NCBI RefSeq assembly: GCF_024171785.1
Contig: NZ_JAMTCK010000003.1
Span: forward strand, 1 to 64,000
Length of the DNA: 64,000 bases
Origin: Goodfellowiella coeruleoviolacea
GTDB taxonomy: Bacteria; Actinomycetota; Actinomycetes; Mycobacteriales; Pseudonocardiaceae
Direction of reading: 5' to 3'
Part shown: positions 23,649-31,806 of the stretch, piece after piece
How the letters are laid out: each line of letters starts with the position of its first letter
How positions within the stretch are numbered: position 1 is the first letter of the stretch
The notes under the pieces: generated by a model
The model's input: the letters and a program-made list of their open reading frames with translations, nothing else
What the model was told of the DNA's origin: nothing
Databases searched by the model: none
Translations under genes and position numbers: made by a program

Positions 23649-24356
23649 CTACCGCTCGGGTTGGCGCGACCGGCGGGCCACCCAGGCCACCGCCTGGGTG
23701 CGCCGTTCCAGGCCGAGCTTGGCCAGCACCGACGTCACGTAGTTCTTCACGGTCTTCTCGGCCAGGAACAGCCGTTCGGCGATCTGCCGGTTGGTCATGC
23801 CCTCGCCGACCAGGTCGAGCACGCGGCGTTCCTGCTCGGTCAGCCTGGCCAACTCGTCGGACTCGGCCGGGTGGCGCAGCCTGGCCAGCACCCGCGCGGT
23901 GGTCACCGGGTCGAGCAGGGAACGGCCAGCGGCCACCTCGCGGACCGCGGTGACCAGGTCCTGGCCGCGGACCTGCTTGAGCAGGTAGCCGGACGCGCCG
24001 GCGCTGATCGCCGCGACCAGCGCGCGCTCGTCGTCGAAGGCGGTCAGCACCAGGCAGCGCGGCCCGACCTCGCCGCGGCCGGCCCCACCGCCACCGCGCA
24101 CGGCACCACCGCTCGCGGGGCCGTCGTCGCCGGACCCGCGCAGCCGCCGGCACAGGTCCACCCCGTCGCCGTCGGGCAGCCGCATGTCCACCACGGCCAC
24201 GTCCGGGTGGCTGGCCTCGGCTCTGGCCAGGGCCTCGGCCACGCTGCCCGCCTCGGCCACCACCTCGATGTCGTCCTCCTCGTCGAGCAGGTCGCGCAGG
24301 CCGCGGCGCACCACCTCGTGATCGTCGACGAGCAGCACTCGAACCGGCACGGGCAT
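23649..24356 (-). CDS. LuxR-type response regulator (DevR/NarL class) with Gly-rich receiver insertion
   Basis: A 235-residue two-component regulator. The receiver begins VRVLLVDDHEVVRRGL with phospho-Asp in VAVVDMRLPDGDGVDL and conserved Lys in GYLLKQVRG. Between helix 3 and strand 4 it carries about 25 extra residues rich in Gly (SGGAVRGGGGAGRGE), unusual for a receiver. The DNA-binding LuxR helix-turn-helix is at about 170-230 (LTEQERRVLDLVGEGMTNRQIAERLFLAEKTVKNYVTSVLAKLGL). ATG 24356 is used here; TACCGT at 24358-24363 lies 7 nt before GTG 24350, so a leaderless start two codons later is at least as likely. Divergent from a GNAT gene; probable partner of the kinase at 20.8 kb. Confidence 0.9.
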   Translation of the reverse strand: MPVPVRVLLVDDHEVVRRGLRDLLDEEDDIEVVAEAGSVAEALARAEASHPDVAVVDMRLPDGDGVDLCRRLRGSGDDGPASGGAVRGGGGAGRGEVGPRCLVLTAFDDERALVAAISAGASGYLLKQVRGQDLVTAVREVAAGRSLLDPVTTARVLARLRHPAESDELARLTEQERRVLDLVGEGMTNRQIAERLFLAEKTVKNYVTSVLAKLGLERRTQAVAWVARRSRQPER

Positions 24357-24357
24357 C

Positions 24358-24405
24358 ACGGTACGTCCAATGCCGGTGCCCATGACGCCCTGGTGTTGCC
24401 ACAGT
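24358..24405. promoter_or_regulatory. Two divergent -10 elements
   Basis: On the minus strand TACCGT (24358-24363) precedes the response-regulator start; on the plus strand CACAGT (24400-24405) precedes ATG 24412 by six bases. The pair leaves only about 35 bp between promoters, so one regulator could govern both. Confidence 0.45.
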
Positions 24406-24411
24406 TCCACC

Positions 24412-24897
24412 ATGCGCGTGCGACCAATTGAGGAAGCCGACCGGCTGGTGGTCGGTCGCCTGATCGTCGACCTGTGGGGTGCGTCCACGGTGGTGGCGCA
24501 CGGTCAGACCTTCTACCCGATCAGCCTGCCCGGTCTGCTCGCCGAGCGCGGCGGCAAGGTGATCGGGCTGCTCACCTACACCAGGACCGGCCAGACACTG
24601 GAGATCGTCACCCTCGCCGCGCTCAACCGGGGGCGCGGCGTGGGCACGGCACTCGTCGAGGCGGTGGCCAGAACAGCGCGCCGGGTCGGCTGCGAGCGAT
24701 TACTCATCACCACCACCAACGACAACCTGGACGCGTTGCGCTTCTGCCAGCGGCGCGGCTTCCGGCTGTGCGGGCTGCGGCCGGACGCGGTGAGCCGGGC
24801 CAGGCAGAGCAACCCGGAGATCCGCCTGGTGGGGGAGTACGGCATCACCGTCAGGGACGAGCTGGACCTGGAGCGCCCGGTGCTCGCCCGGCGCTGA
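24412..24897 (+). CDS. GNAT family N-acetyltransferase
   Basis: A 161-residue acetyltransferase. Strand-helix pattern of the GNAT fold with acetyl-CoA pyrophosphate loop LNRGRGVGTALVEAV (Q/R-x-x-G-x-G/A form) and the late motif NDNLDALRFCQRRGFRL. Start ATG 24412 begins the conserved MRVRPIEEADRLVV and follows a -10 element by six bases. Substrate unknown: small molecules, antibiotics or protein N-termini are all possible. Confidence 0.88.
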   Translation: MRVRPIEEADRLVVGRLIVDLWGASTVVAHGQTFYPISLPGLLAERGGKVIGLLTYTRTGQTLEIVTLAALNRGRGVGTALVEAVARTARRVGCERLLITTTNDNLDALRFCQRRGFRLCGLRPDAVSRARQSNPEIRLVGEYGITVRDELDLERPVLARR

Positions 24898-24983
24898 CCA
24901 GGGCCCCCGCCAGCGCCGGCCACCACCCGTCCGCCGATCGGGTGGTTGCCAGGGCAGCGGGAACAACCACACGCGGTCCATCG

Positions 24984-25010
24984 TTGGCACTCACGTAAGC
25001 CGAGTGCTAA
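24984..25010. promoter_or_regulatory. CIRCE element (HrcA operator)
   Basis: TTGGCACTC-N9-GAGTGCTAA, one mismatch from the canonical TTAGCACTC-N9-GAGTGCTAA. It lies 68 bp upstream of the hsp20 start and predicts heat-induced expression through HrcA. Confidence 0.92.
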
Positions 25011-25078
25011 ACCGGCTGGTCAACGAGCGGATGCCCGGCGTGGCCGGGCAAGCGCCCGCACAACAGGAGGGATGCCAG

Positions 25079-25579
25079 ATGGCGATCGCCGTTCGGGGTT
25101 CCGTGTGGGACCCGTTCACCGCGCTGGTCCGACAGATGGACGACTTCGACTCGATCGTGCGCCGCGCGTTCGGCGGTGGCAGCGGCGGCACCACCACGGG
25201 CTTCGTGCCCGCCGCCGACGTCACCAGGCAGGGCGGCGACGTGCTGATCACCCTGGAGCTGCCCGGCGTGGACGCGGCCGAGGACGTGGACGTCGAGGTG
25301 CTGCGCAACCGCCTGGTCATCAGCGGACACCGGGCCGAGCAGACCAAGGCCGAACAGGACGGCGTGCTCGTGCGCGAGCTGCGCTCCGGCGCGTTCCGCC
25401 GCGAGTTCGCCCTGCCCGAGGGCGTGTCCGCCGACCAGATCGACGCCGAGTACGACCGCGGCCTGCTGCGGGTGCGGGTGCGCGACGTGGTCCGCCCCGC
25501 CGACCGGCCCACCAAGGTGGCGGTGCGCACCGCCGACCGTCCGGCCATTGTGGACACTGGCGGCAGCGGCCAGGAGTGA
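25079..25579 (+). CDS. Hsp20 small heat-shock protein
   Basis: A 166-residue alpha-crystallin-domain chaperone that holds unfolding proteins as an oligomer. The domain covers about residues 38-140 (FVPAADVTRQGGDVLITLELPGV, then ISGHR, then GAFRREFALPEGV and the conserved RGLLRVRV). The N-terminal arm SVWDPFTALVRQMDDFDSI is usual. ATG 25079 has AGGAGG nine to fourteen bases upstream; an in-frame ATG farther up lies inside the CIRCE region and is rejected. The tail carries PAIVDTGGSGQE. Control by HrcA through CIRCE, rather than by HspR/HAIR as is common for actinobacterial hsp20 genes, is noteworthy. Confidence 0.95.
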   Translation: MAIAVRGSVWDPFTALVRQMDDFDSIVRRAFGGGSGGTTTGFVPAADVTRQGGDVLITLELPGVDAAEDVDVEVLRNRLVISGHRAEQTKAEQDGVLVRELRSGAFRREFALPEGVSADQIDAEYDRGLLRVRVRDVVRPADRPTKVAVRTADRPAIVDTGGSGQE

Positions 25580-25625
25580 CACCGGCGCCGGGACGCAAAC
25601 CGGCCCGGCGACGACCGCGAGACGA

Positions 25626-25662
25626 GGACCAGGGGTGGGCCGCACCGGCTCACCCCTGGTCC
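25626..25662. terminator. Hairpin terminator, bidirectional
   Basis: A 12-bp perfect stem, 25626-25637 with 25651-25662, between the hsp20 gene and the convergent macro-domain gene. No long T run. Confidence 0.75.
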
Positions 25663-25715
25663 GCTGTGCGTGTTCAGTTGGGTGCGCGTGCTCCGGCCGG
25701 TGCGGCGGCCGCGGC

Positions 25716-26333
25716 TCAGCCGTGCGCGGTGGTCAGCTCGGTGAACACCTCGTCCCAGGCCGCCGCGACCTGCCGGGCGCACGCCGCCGGGGCCACCCCG
25801 CCCACCCCGGTGCCCAGGCCGGGCATGGCGATGGTGTGGACCGAGGCCCGGACGGGCGCGCCGTTCTCGAACCGCCCGGTCGCCCACAGCCGCAGCACGG
25901 CCCGGGCGGCGAGGTAGGGGTGCACGGTGTCGGCCGGCAGCCGCTCACCCGGGTCGCGCATGGTGGGCGCGCTGATCAACCACGCCGGCACCGACACGCC
26001 GGTCGGCACCACCACGGCCTCGCCCACCGGCAGCTCACCCCCGTGCAAGGCCAGCACCGCGCTCCGGACTCTGGCCTCCACCTGGGAAAACGCCTGTGCG
26101 TATACGGCGTCGATCCCTCCACGCATCCAGCCAAAGGAATTGGCGGGGCTCACCACGGCCTGCGCCGGAACGTCCAACACCGAACCCCGGTGCACGCTGA
26201 CGCCCTCGCGGTCGGCGGCAATCGCCTGCCATGCCTGCGCGAGAGGTTCGTCAACCGCGCACAGCACCAGTTGGGGCGCTGCGGCCGGAGCGTACGTCTC
26301 ACCCTCCGTATCGGCGGTCACGTCGTCAAGCAT
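25716..26333 (-). CDS. Macro-domain (ADP-ribose-binding) protein
   Basis: A 205-residue protein whose core matches the macro fold: VSPANSFGWMRGGIDAVY (the N-S/A-G-G-I-like ligand loop), GEAVVVPTG, LISAPTMRDPGE and IAMPGLGTGVGG (second loop). Macro domains bind or hydrolyse ADP-ribose and its conjugates; an RNA-repair, deacylase or ADP-ribosyl hydrolase role cannot be distinguished here. The ATG at 26333 is used; no clear Shine-Dalgarno. Divergent from pheA with about 100 bp between. Confidence 0.83.
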   Translation of the reverse strand: MLDDVTADTEGETYAPAAAPQLVLCAVDEPLAQAWQAIAADREGVSVHRGSVLDVPAQAVVSPANSFGWMRGGIDAVYAQAFSQVEARVRSAVLALHGGELPVGEAVVVPTGVSVPAWLISAPTMRDPGERLPADTVHPYLAARAVLRLWATGRFENGAPVRASVHTIAMPGLGTGVGGVAPAACARQVAAAWDEVFTELTTAHG

Positions 26334-26421
26334 TGCAGGCAGGTGACGTCACGCGGAACCGGGTTGGGTACCCACCTCTCGGGTGATCTCTGCCTCATCA
26401 CTGGTCACCCTGCGCGGTCGT

Positions 26422-26427
26422 TAGGGT
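26422..26427 (+). promoter_or_regulatory. -10 element TAGGGT, leaderless pheA start
   Basis: TAGGGT, 7-nt spacer, GTG 26435; this selects the start over the in-frame GTG at 26426, which overlaps the element. Confidence 0.6.
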
Positions 26428-26434
26428 GTACTCC

Positions 26435-27394
26435 GTGTCGCGGATCGCCTACTTCGGACCCCGGGGAACGTTCACCGAGCAGGCCGCGCACGCGCTGGCC
26501 ACCGGCCAGGACGAGCTGATCCCCGCCCAGACCGTGCCGCTGGCCCTGGACATGCTGCGCGACGGCCAGGTCGACGCCGCGTGCGTGCCGGTGGAGAACT
26601 CGGTGGAGGGCGCGGTCCCGGCCACCATGGACGCGCTCGCCGACGGGCCGGCCCTGGTCGCGGTCGCCGAAGCCGTGCTCGTGGTCTCGTTCAGCATCCT
26701 GACCAGGCCGGAGATCACCGGAGCCGGCGAGGTCCGCACGCTGGCCAGCCACCCGCACGCGCTGGCCCAGGTGCGCCACTGGGTGGCCGCGAACCTGCCC
26801 GCCGCCGAGGTGGTGGCCACCACGTCCACGGCCGCCGCCGCGGCCGCCGTGCACCGGGGCGAGTTCGACGCGGCCGTGTCCGCGCCCGTGGCCGTGCGCC
26901 ACTACCCGCTGCGCGAGCTGGCCACCGACGTGGCCGACGTGCCCGACGCCCGGACCCGGTTCCTGCTGCTGCGCCGGCCGGGGACGCTGCCCGAGCCGAC
27001 CGGCGCGGACCGCACCTCGGTCATCGCCACCACCCCCGACCAGACCGGCGCACTGGCCGAACTGCTCACCGAACTGGCCACCCGGGGCATCAACCTGACC
27101 CGGCTGGAGGCCCGGCCGACCAAGGGGCGGCTCGGCGAGTACCGGTTCTACCTGGACTTCGAAGGGCACGTGGCCCAGCCGAGGGTCGGCGACGCGCTGG
27201 CCGCGCTGCACCGGCGGTGCACCCACGTGCGGTTCCTCGGCTCCTACCCGAAGGCCGGGCAGCCCGCACCCGGTCCCGCCGGCGCGGCCGGCGGCCCCGC
27301 CACCGACCTGGTCCCCCCGCACAGCACCCTGGACAGCGCGTTCGTCTCGGCCGCCGACTGGGTGGCCGCCGTGCGCCGAGGCGAGCGGGCCTGA
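26435..27394 (+). CDS. pheA: Prephenate dehydratase
   Basis: A 319-residue enzyme converting prephenate to phenylpyruvate in phenylalanine synthesis. The catalytic domain (1-185) starts SRIAYFGPRGTFTEQAA and holds VPVENSVEGAV and the TRF motif in DARTRFLLLRRP. A regulatory ACT domain follows (about 193-275: TSVIATTPDQTGALAELLTELATRGINLTRLEARPTKGRLGEYRFYLDFEGH, where EARP replaces ESRP), then a variable tail. Phenylalanine feedback through ACT is expected. In mycobacteria the same neighbours (phosphoglycerate-mutase-like, metallopeptidase, septum-formation protein, serS) follow. Confidence 0.96.
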   Translation: MSRIAYFGPRGTFTEQAAHALATGQDELIPAQTVPLALDMLRDGQVDAACVPVENSVEGAVPATMDALADGPALVAVAEAVLVVSFSILTRPEITGAGEVRTLASHPHALAQVRHWVAANLPAAEVVATTSTAAAAAAVHRGEFDAAVSAPVAVRHYPLRELATDVADVPDARTRFLLLRRPGTLPEPTGADRTSVIATTPDQTGALAELLTELATRGINLTRLEARPTKGRLGEYRFYLDFEGHVAQPRVGDALAALHRRCTHVRFLGSYPKAGQPAPGPAGAAGGPATDLVPPHSTLDSAFVSAADWVAAVRRGERA

Positions 27395-27437
27395 GCCCGG
27401 GGTGATCCGACGCCGACGACGACAGTGAGGTGAGCTG

Positions 27438-28064
27438 GTGAGCACGCTGCGGCTGGTGCTGGTCAGGCATGGGGAGACCGCGTCGAACGTGCGCGGCGCC
27501 CTGGACTCGCGGCCGCCCGGCCCGCCGCTGACCGAGCGCGGCCGCCAGCAGGCCGCCCGGCTGGCCGAGGAACTGGCCACCGAGCCGGTGGTGGCGGTGT
27601 ACGCGAGCACCGCGCTGCGCGCCCAGCAGACCGCCGAACCCGTGGCCCAGCGGCACAGCACGCCCGTGCGCGTGGTGGACGGCGTGCACGAGGTGCAGGT
27701 CGGCGACCTGGAGGGGCTGGCGGACCAGGCCTCCTACGACCGGTTCTTCGCGGTGTACTCGGCCTGGGCCGACGGCGACCTGCACCGGCCCATGCCGGGT
27801 GGGGAGACCGGCCAGCAGGTGCTGGACCGCTACCTGGCCGTGGTGCGCGGCATCACCAGCCGGCACGCCGACGGGTCGGTGGTGCTGGTCGGGCACGGCG
27901 CGTCCATCCGGCTGGCCGGCATGGCGCTGGCCCGCAACGTGCCCACCAGCCTGGCCGAGGGCGCGCTGCTGCCCAACACCGGCCGGGTGGTGCTGGAGGC
28001 CGACGCCAAGTCGCCGACCGGCTGGCAGTGCCTGAGCTGGACCGGCCTGCGGGTGCTCAGCTAG
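27438..28064 (+). CDS. Histidine phosphatase family protein (phosphoglycerate mutase-like)
   Basis: A 208-residue branch-1 histidine phosphatase. Catalytic RHG in LVLVRHGETASNVRGALDSR, second His in VVLVGHGASIRLAGMAL, and Glu in VHEVQVGDLEGL. Sequences of this length are mostly phosphatases of small phosphoesters rather than glycolytic mutases. GTG 27438 is preceded by GTGAGGTGAG. Lies 44 bp after pheA on the same strand, likely cotranscribed. Confidence 0.9.
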   Translation: MSTLRLVLVRHGETASNVRGALDSRPPGPPLTERGRQQAARLAEELATEPVVAVYASTALRAQQTAEPVAQRHSTPVRVVDGVHEVQVGDLEGLADQASYDRFFAVYSAWADGDLHRPMPGGETGQQVLDRYLAVVRGITSRHADGSVVLVGHGASIRLAGMALARNVPTSLAEGALLPNTGRVVLEADAKSPTGWQCLSWTGLRVLS

Positions 28065-28069
28065 CCGGG

Positions 28070-28429
28070 TCAGGCCCAGCCCAGCTGGTGCAGGCGCTCG
28101 TCGTCGATGCCGAAGTGGTGGGCGATCTCGTGCACCACGGTGATCGCCACCTCGTCGACCACCTCGTCCTCGGTGTCGCACATGGCGAGGATGGGCAGCC
28201 GGTAGATGGTGATCCGGTCCGGCAGCACCCCGCCGTAGTCGAAGGTCCGCTCGGTCAGCGCCACCCCGTGGTAGAGGCCGAGCAGGCCGGGCTCGTCCGG
28301 GTTGCGGTCCTCGACCAGCACCACCACGTTGTCCATGGCTGCGGCGAACTCGGCCGGGATCAGGTCGAGGGCATCGCTGACCAGCTCCTCGAACCGCCGC
28401 GCGGTCATCTCCACCATCTGCCCGCTCAC
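28070..28429 (-). CDS. Zincin-like metallopeptidase (DUF1025/PF06262)
   Basis: A 119-residue minimal metallopeptidase with zinc motif HEIAHHFGIDDERL near the C-terminus (residues about 101-114), the hallmark of the family. The GTG at 28429 overlaps the stop of the upstream septum-formation gene by four bases, so the two are coupled. ATG codons at positions five and eight are alternatives. The mycobacterial counterpart sits in the same location. Substrate unknown. Confidence 0.92.
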   Translation of the reverse strand: MSGQMVEMTARRFEELVSDALDLIPAEFAAAMDNVVVLVEDRNPDEPGLLGLYHGVALTERTFDYGGVLPDRITIYRLPILAMCDTEDEVVDEVAITVVHEIAHHFGIDDERLHQLGWA

Positions 28430-29523
28430 CCGCCGCCGTCGGTGTCCCCAGTGCCGGTGTCCCCAGCGCCGGTCTCCCCAGCGCCAGTGTCCCCAGTGGC
28501 GCTGCCCGTGTCAGCACCGCCGTCGGCCGTGCCGCTGGTGCTCTGGCCGTCCTGGGGCGCGTTCTCCCCGGAGTGCATGGGCGCACCGGTCGGGTCGCTC
28601 CTGGCCGCCCGGACGCTGCCGGTCCACGGGGCCAGGCCGGACTTGTCCTCGAGCAGCGCGCCGACCTTGCAGTTCACCCGGTGCGAGCCGGCCGCCCAGC
28701 TCTCCTCGGTGCGGTTGTCCCAGGTGAAGCTGAGCCCGGCCGCCTTGAGGTCCCGCCCGCCGGTGTAGTCCTTGGTGAGCGTCTCGCACAGCCCGTAGAG
28801 CACGTCGTCCTGCCTGCCGTTCGGCGGGTAGTCGCCGGTGGGGAACTGCGGGGACAGGTCGATGATGCCGACGATCTCCCAGGAGTGCTCCTGCGCGCAG
28901 TCCACCGGGTCGCTCACCGTGCCGTTGTCGATGCCCAGGCACGTGCCCGGCTCGTACACGTCGGACTGGTCGTCGCGGGCGCTGCCGGTGACGGGCAGCA
29001 GCTTGCCGGTCACCCCGGGGCTCTGCAGGCCGCAGCGCAGCGTGCGGTTGCCCGCCCGCCAGCGCTCCTGGCTCAGCTTCAGCGAACTCACGCTGAACTT
29101 GCCGTTCGGGTCGAACTTTCCGGACAGATAGGACAGCGAGGTGTCGGTGCAGGCGTCCTGGGCGATTTTCTGCCACAGGGTCTGGTCCGGGAACTTGGCA
29201 TCGGGGCCGTAGCCGGCTGAGATGTCTGCTGTGCCGGTGACCTCGAACAGGTGCGACTCGTCGCAGCTGACCCGGACCATGTCCGAACCGTCCGGCCTGG
29301 TCCAGTTCAGGCAGTCACCGGCCGCGGCCTGCTCGTCGGGATGCGCCGTGGAGGTGGTCGTGGAACTCAGGGCCAGCCCGCTGCCGCTGACCGGCCACGA
29401 CACCAGGGTGCTCGACGCGAGCAGGGCGAACGCGCCCGCGGACGCGCCTGCCATCACCAGACGGATGCCACGCGTCCGGCGTGCCGTGCGAACCCGGTCC
29501 CCGCTGTTGGCCATCTCCTCCAT
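28426..29523 (-). CDS. Septum-formation-domain membrane protein
   Basis: A 365-residue protein with a cytoplasmic basic start, one membrane anchor (about 22-45: LVMAGASAGAFALLASSTLVSW) and a large extracytoplasmic part containing two repeats of the Septum_form type (AAAGDCLNWTRPDGSDMVRVSCDESHLFEV, then YEPGTCLGIDNGTVSDPVDCAQEHSWEIVG), each with paired cysteines. The tail (about 320-365) is Gly/Thr/Asp-rich, coded by tandem 9-15 bp repeats around 28440-28500. ATG 29523 is preferred; ATG 29514 has GGAGGAG too close. Coupled to the metallopeptidase gene; a cell-division or wall role is inferred from the domain name and conserved neighbourhood. Confidence 0.85.
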   Translation of the reverse strand: MEEMANSGDRVRTARRTRGIRLVMAGASAGAFALLASSTLVSWPVSGSGLALSSTTTSTAHPDEQAAAGDCLNWTRPDGSDMVRVSCDESHLFEVTGTADISAGYGPDAKFPDQTLWQKIAQDACTDTSLSYLSGKFDPNGKFSVSSLKLSQERWRAGNRTLRCGLQSPGVTGKLLPVTGSARDDQSDVYEPGTCLGIDNGTVSDPVDCAQEHSWEIVGIIDLSPQFPTGDYPPNGRQDDVLYGLCETLTKDYTGGRDLKAAGLSFTWDNRTEESWAAGSHRVNCKVGALLEDKSGLAPWTGSVRAARSDPTGAPMHSGENAPQDGQSTSGTADGGADTGSATGDTGAGETGAGDTGTGDTDGGG

Positions 29524-29633
29524 GATGCCGGTAACGCGGGACGCGGATACCTCGGGTGACGGATGTTGCTGTTTGAGCCATCTCGGCTGCCCCCCACCTC
29601 GGTTGTGGGTACGGTGCCGGGCGGGAGCTGCTG

Positions 29634-30488
29634 ATGACTGACCACGACAAGCCTGGTGACACCACGCCACCGCCGCACGGGGAGCCGGACCGGCCGGCCC
29701 CCGCGTCCGGGGCGGGCGCGCCAGCACCGCAACCCGACCGACCGACCGAACCCGGCCCCGAGCCCACCCGGCCCGCGCACGCCGGGGCGGACGGCGGGCC
29801 GGACCAGACCACCGGGCCAGGCGCCGACCAGCCCGGCGACCAGCCCACGGCCCGGACCCCGGACCAGCCCGCCGACCAGCCCGCTGACCAGCCCGACGAA
29901 CCGGGCGGCGCGGCGGCTGAGCCGGCTGGCCCGCCGCCGCCCGGTGCCGAGGCCGCCGGCCCGCCCCGGCGCGGCCAGATCCGCTACCAGGACCCGTCGG
30001 TCACCCGGCCGCGCGAGCCGAGCCTGGCCGAGAAGCGGGCGCGGCAGCGCGCCGTGGCCCAGGAGCGCGAGGCCGAACTGGCCGCGCGCGCCGAGGCCGA
30101 GCGCAAGGCCACGGTGCGCCGGCGGGTGCTGATCGGCAGCGGCGTCACCGTGGGCGTGGTCGCCCTGGTGGCGATCTGGTACGCGGCGGCCAGCACCGAG
30201 GAGGTCACCGCGCAGTGCACCCGCGACGACGGCACCATCGTCGAGGAGCAGTACTGCGACGAGAGCTACTACAGCAGCCACGGCGGCTACCACAGCGGCG
30301 GGTTCATCTACATCGGCGGCACCGGCTACCGGTACAACTACGGCGGCACCGGGGCGGTCGGGCAGAAGGTGTCCGGCGGCACCTACACCGCGCCGGACTC
30401 GGGCACCACCGTCAAGACCCAGTCCGGCAAGACCGTGCAGCGCGGTGGGTTCGGCGTCAGCAACAGCGGCAAGAGCGGAGGCAGCTGA
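29634..30488 (+). CDS. Membrane-anchored YgiB/DUF1190-like protein with Pro-rich N-terminus
   Basis: A 284-residue protein. Residues 1-115 are Pro/Asp/Gln-rich with DQPADQPADQP repeats; about 125-155 form a charged helix (LAEKRARQRAVAQEREAELAARAEAE); one membrane segment follows (VLIGSGVTVGVVALVAIWYAA). The outer C-terminal part has two cysteines (AQCTRDDGTIVEEQYCDE), then Tyr/Gly/His-rich sequence (YYSSHGGYHSGGFIYIGG) and TVQRGGFG, the pattern of YgiB/DUF1190 proteins. It is immediately followed by a YgiC-like gene, mirroring ygiB-ygiC of enterobacteria. ATG 29634 with GGGAG eight bases upstream. Confidence 0.78.
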   Translation: MTDHDKPGDTTPPPHGEPDRPAPASGAGAPAPQPDRPTEPGPEPTRPAHAGADGGPDQTTGPGADQPGDQPTARTPDQPADQPADQPDEPGGAAAEPAGPPPPGAEAAGPPRRGQIRYQDPSVTRPREPSLAEKRARQRAVAQEREAELAARAEAERKATVRRRVLIGSGVTVGVVALVAIWYAAASTEEVTAQCTRDDGTIVEEQYCDESYYSSHGGYHSGGFIYIGGTGYRYNYGGTGAVGQKVSGGTYTAPDSGTTVKTQSGKTVQRGGFGVSNSGKSGGS

Positions 30489-31658
30489 GTGCGCAGGGAG
30501 CGGTCCCAGCCCCGACCGAACTGGCAGCGGATCGTCCACGACGAGCAGGGACTGGTGTACGGCACGCCGGCGCGCGACGCGAGCGGGGCGGAGCGCCCCT
30601 ACTGGGACGAGTCCGTGCACTACGTCTTCGACATGGACGAGGTGCTGTCCCTGGAGGCCGACGTGGAGCTGCTGCACTCCATGTGCCTGGACGCGGTGGA
30701 CAACGTGATCGTCACCGAGCGGTACCGGGACTTCGGCATCCCCGAGTGGGTGTGGCCGGCCGTCGCCGAGTCGTGGCAGCGCCACGACCCGCACGTCTAC
30801 GGCCGGTTCGACCTGCGCTACGACGGCTCGGGCCCGGCCAAGCTGCTGGAGTACAACGCGGACACCCCCACCAGCCTGCTGGAGGCCTCGGTCGTCCAGT
30901 GGTACTGGAAGGAGACCGTGTTCCCCGCCGACGACCAGTGGAACTCGCTGCACGAGAAGCTGGTCGAGCGGTGGCGGGAGGTCGGCCAGCGGCTGCCCTC
31001 CGACGAGGTGCACTTCACCTGGTCGGCCGGGGACGCCAGCGGTGAGGACCACGTCACCGTCGCCTACCTGCAGGAGACCGCGGCCGAGGCCGGGCTGGAC
31101 ACGGTGGGCCTGGCCATCGAGGAGATCGGCTGGGACCCGCTGCTCAAGCGCTTCGTCGACCTCGAGGAAGCGGCCATGCGCACGGTGGTCAAGCTGTACC
31201 CGTGGGAGTGGGTGGTCAACGAGGAGTTCGGCCGCCACGCCGTGGACACGCTGCCGGCCACCCTGTGGGTCGAGCCGCTGTGGAAGATGCTGCTGTCCAA
31301 CAAGGCGCTGCTGGCCGTGCTGTGGGAGATGTACCCGGGCCACCCCAACCTGCTGCCCGCCTACCTGGACGACCCGGGCATGCTCACCGAGTACGTGCGC
31401 AAGCCCAAGCTGGGCCGGGAGGGCGCGAACATCCAGATCGTGGCGCCGGGCTACGAGACCCAGACCGGCGGGGTGTACGGCGAGGAGGGCTACGTCTACC
31501 AGCTGTTCGACCCGCTGCCCGAGTTCGACGGCTACCGGCCGGCGCTGGGCGCGTGGCTGGTCGGGGACAACGCGGCCGGCCTGGGCATCCGGGAGACCGC
31601 GGGGCTGGTCACCGACGACGGCGCGGCGTTCGTGCCGCACCGCATCCCCCAGGAGTGA
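30489..31658 (+). CDS. Glutathionylspermidine-synthetase-like ATP-grasp protein (YgiC/YjfC family)
   Basis: A 389-residue ATP-grasp ligase of the GSP_synth group. Hallmarks: FDLRYDGSGPAKLLEYNADTPTSLLEA near the substrate/ATP site, LYPWEWVVNEEFG, WVEPLWKMLLSNKALLAVLWE, and KPKLGREGANIQIV near the end. Homologues YgiC and YjfC lack the amidase half of true glutathionylspermidine synthetase and their natural substrate is uncertain; they are predicted to join an amine or peptide carboxylate. GTG directly follows the upstream stop with no gap, so translation is coupled. Confidence 0.9.
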   Translation: MRRERSQPRPNWQRIVHDEQGLVYGTPARDASGAERPYWDESVHYVFDMDEVLSLEADVELLHSMCLDAVDNVIVTERYRDFGIPEWVWPAVAESWQRHDPHVYGRFDLRYDGSGPAKLLEYNADTPTSLLEASVVQWYWKETVFPADDQWNSLHEKLVERWREVGQRLPSDEVHFTWSAGDASGEDHVTVAYLQETAAEAGLDTVGLAIEEIGWDPLLKRFVDLEEAAMRTVVKLYPWEWVVNEEFGRHAVDTLPATLWVEPLWKMLLSNKALLAVLWEMYPGHPNLLPAYLDDPGMLTEYVRKPKLGREGANIQIVAPGYETQTGGVYGEEGYVYQLFDPLPEFDGYRPALGAWLVGDNAAGLGIRETAGLVTDDGAAFVPHRIPQE

Positions 31659-31806
31659 GGGGCGGACCGGGCCGGCCGAACCCGGCGGTTCGCCCGGACC
31701 CGCCGTGATCGGTGTTTTCGCCCGAATCCCCCACGGCGGATCCTGAATCGCGCATACTCCACCGCGGGCGGCCCACCGCCACCAGTGTCCGGACCAGGAG
31801 GCTCTG

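Noticed and set aside
28444-28500. Tandem repeats at the end of the septum-formation gene as an independent element
   Set aside because: They encode the Gly/Thr/Asp-rich tail in frame and resemble ordinary slippage in a low-complexity coding region.
29634-29960. DQPADQP repeats as a cell-surface repeat domain
   Set aside because: They precede the membrane helix and would lie in the cytoplasm by the positive charges around the helix.
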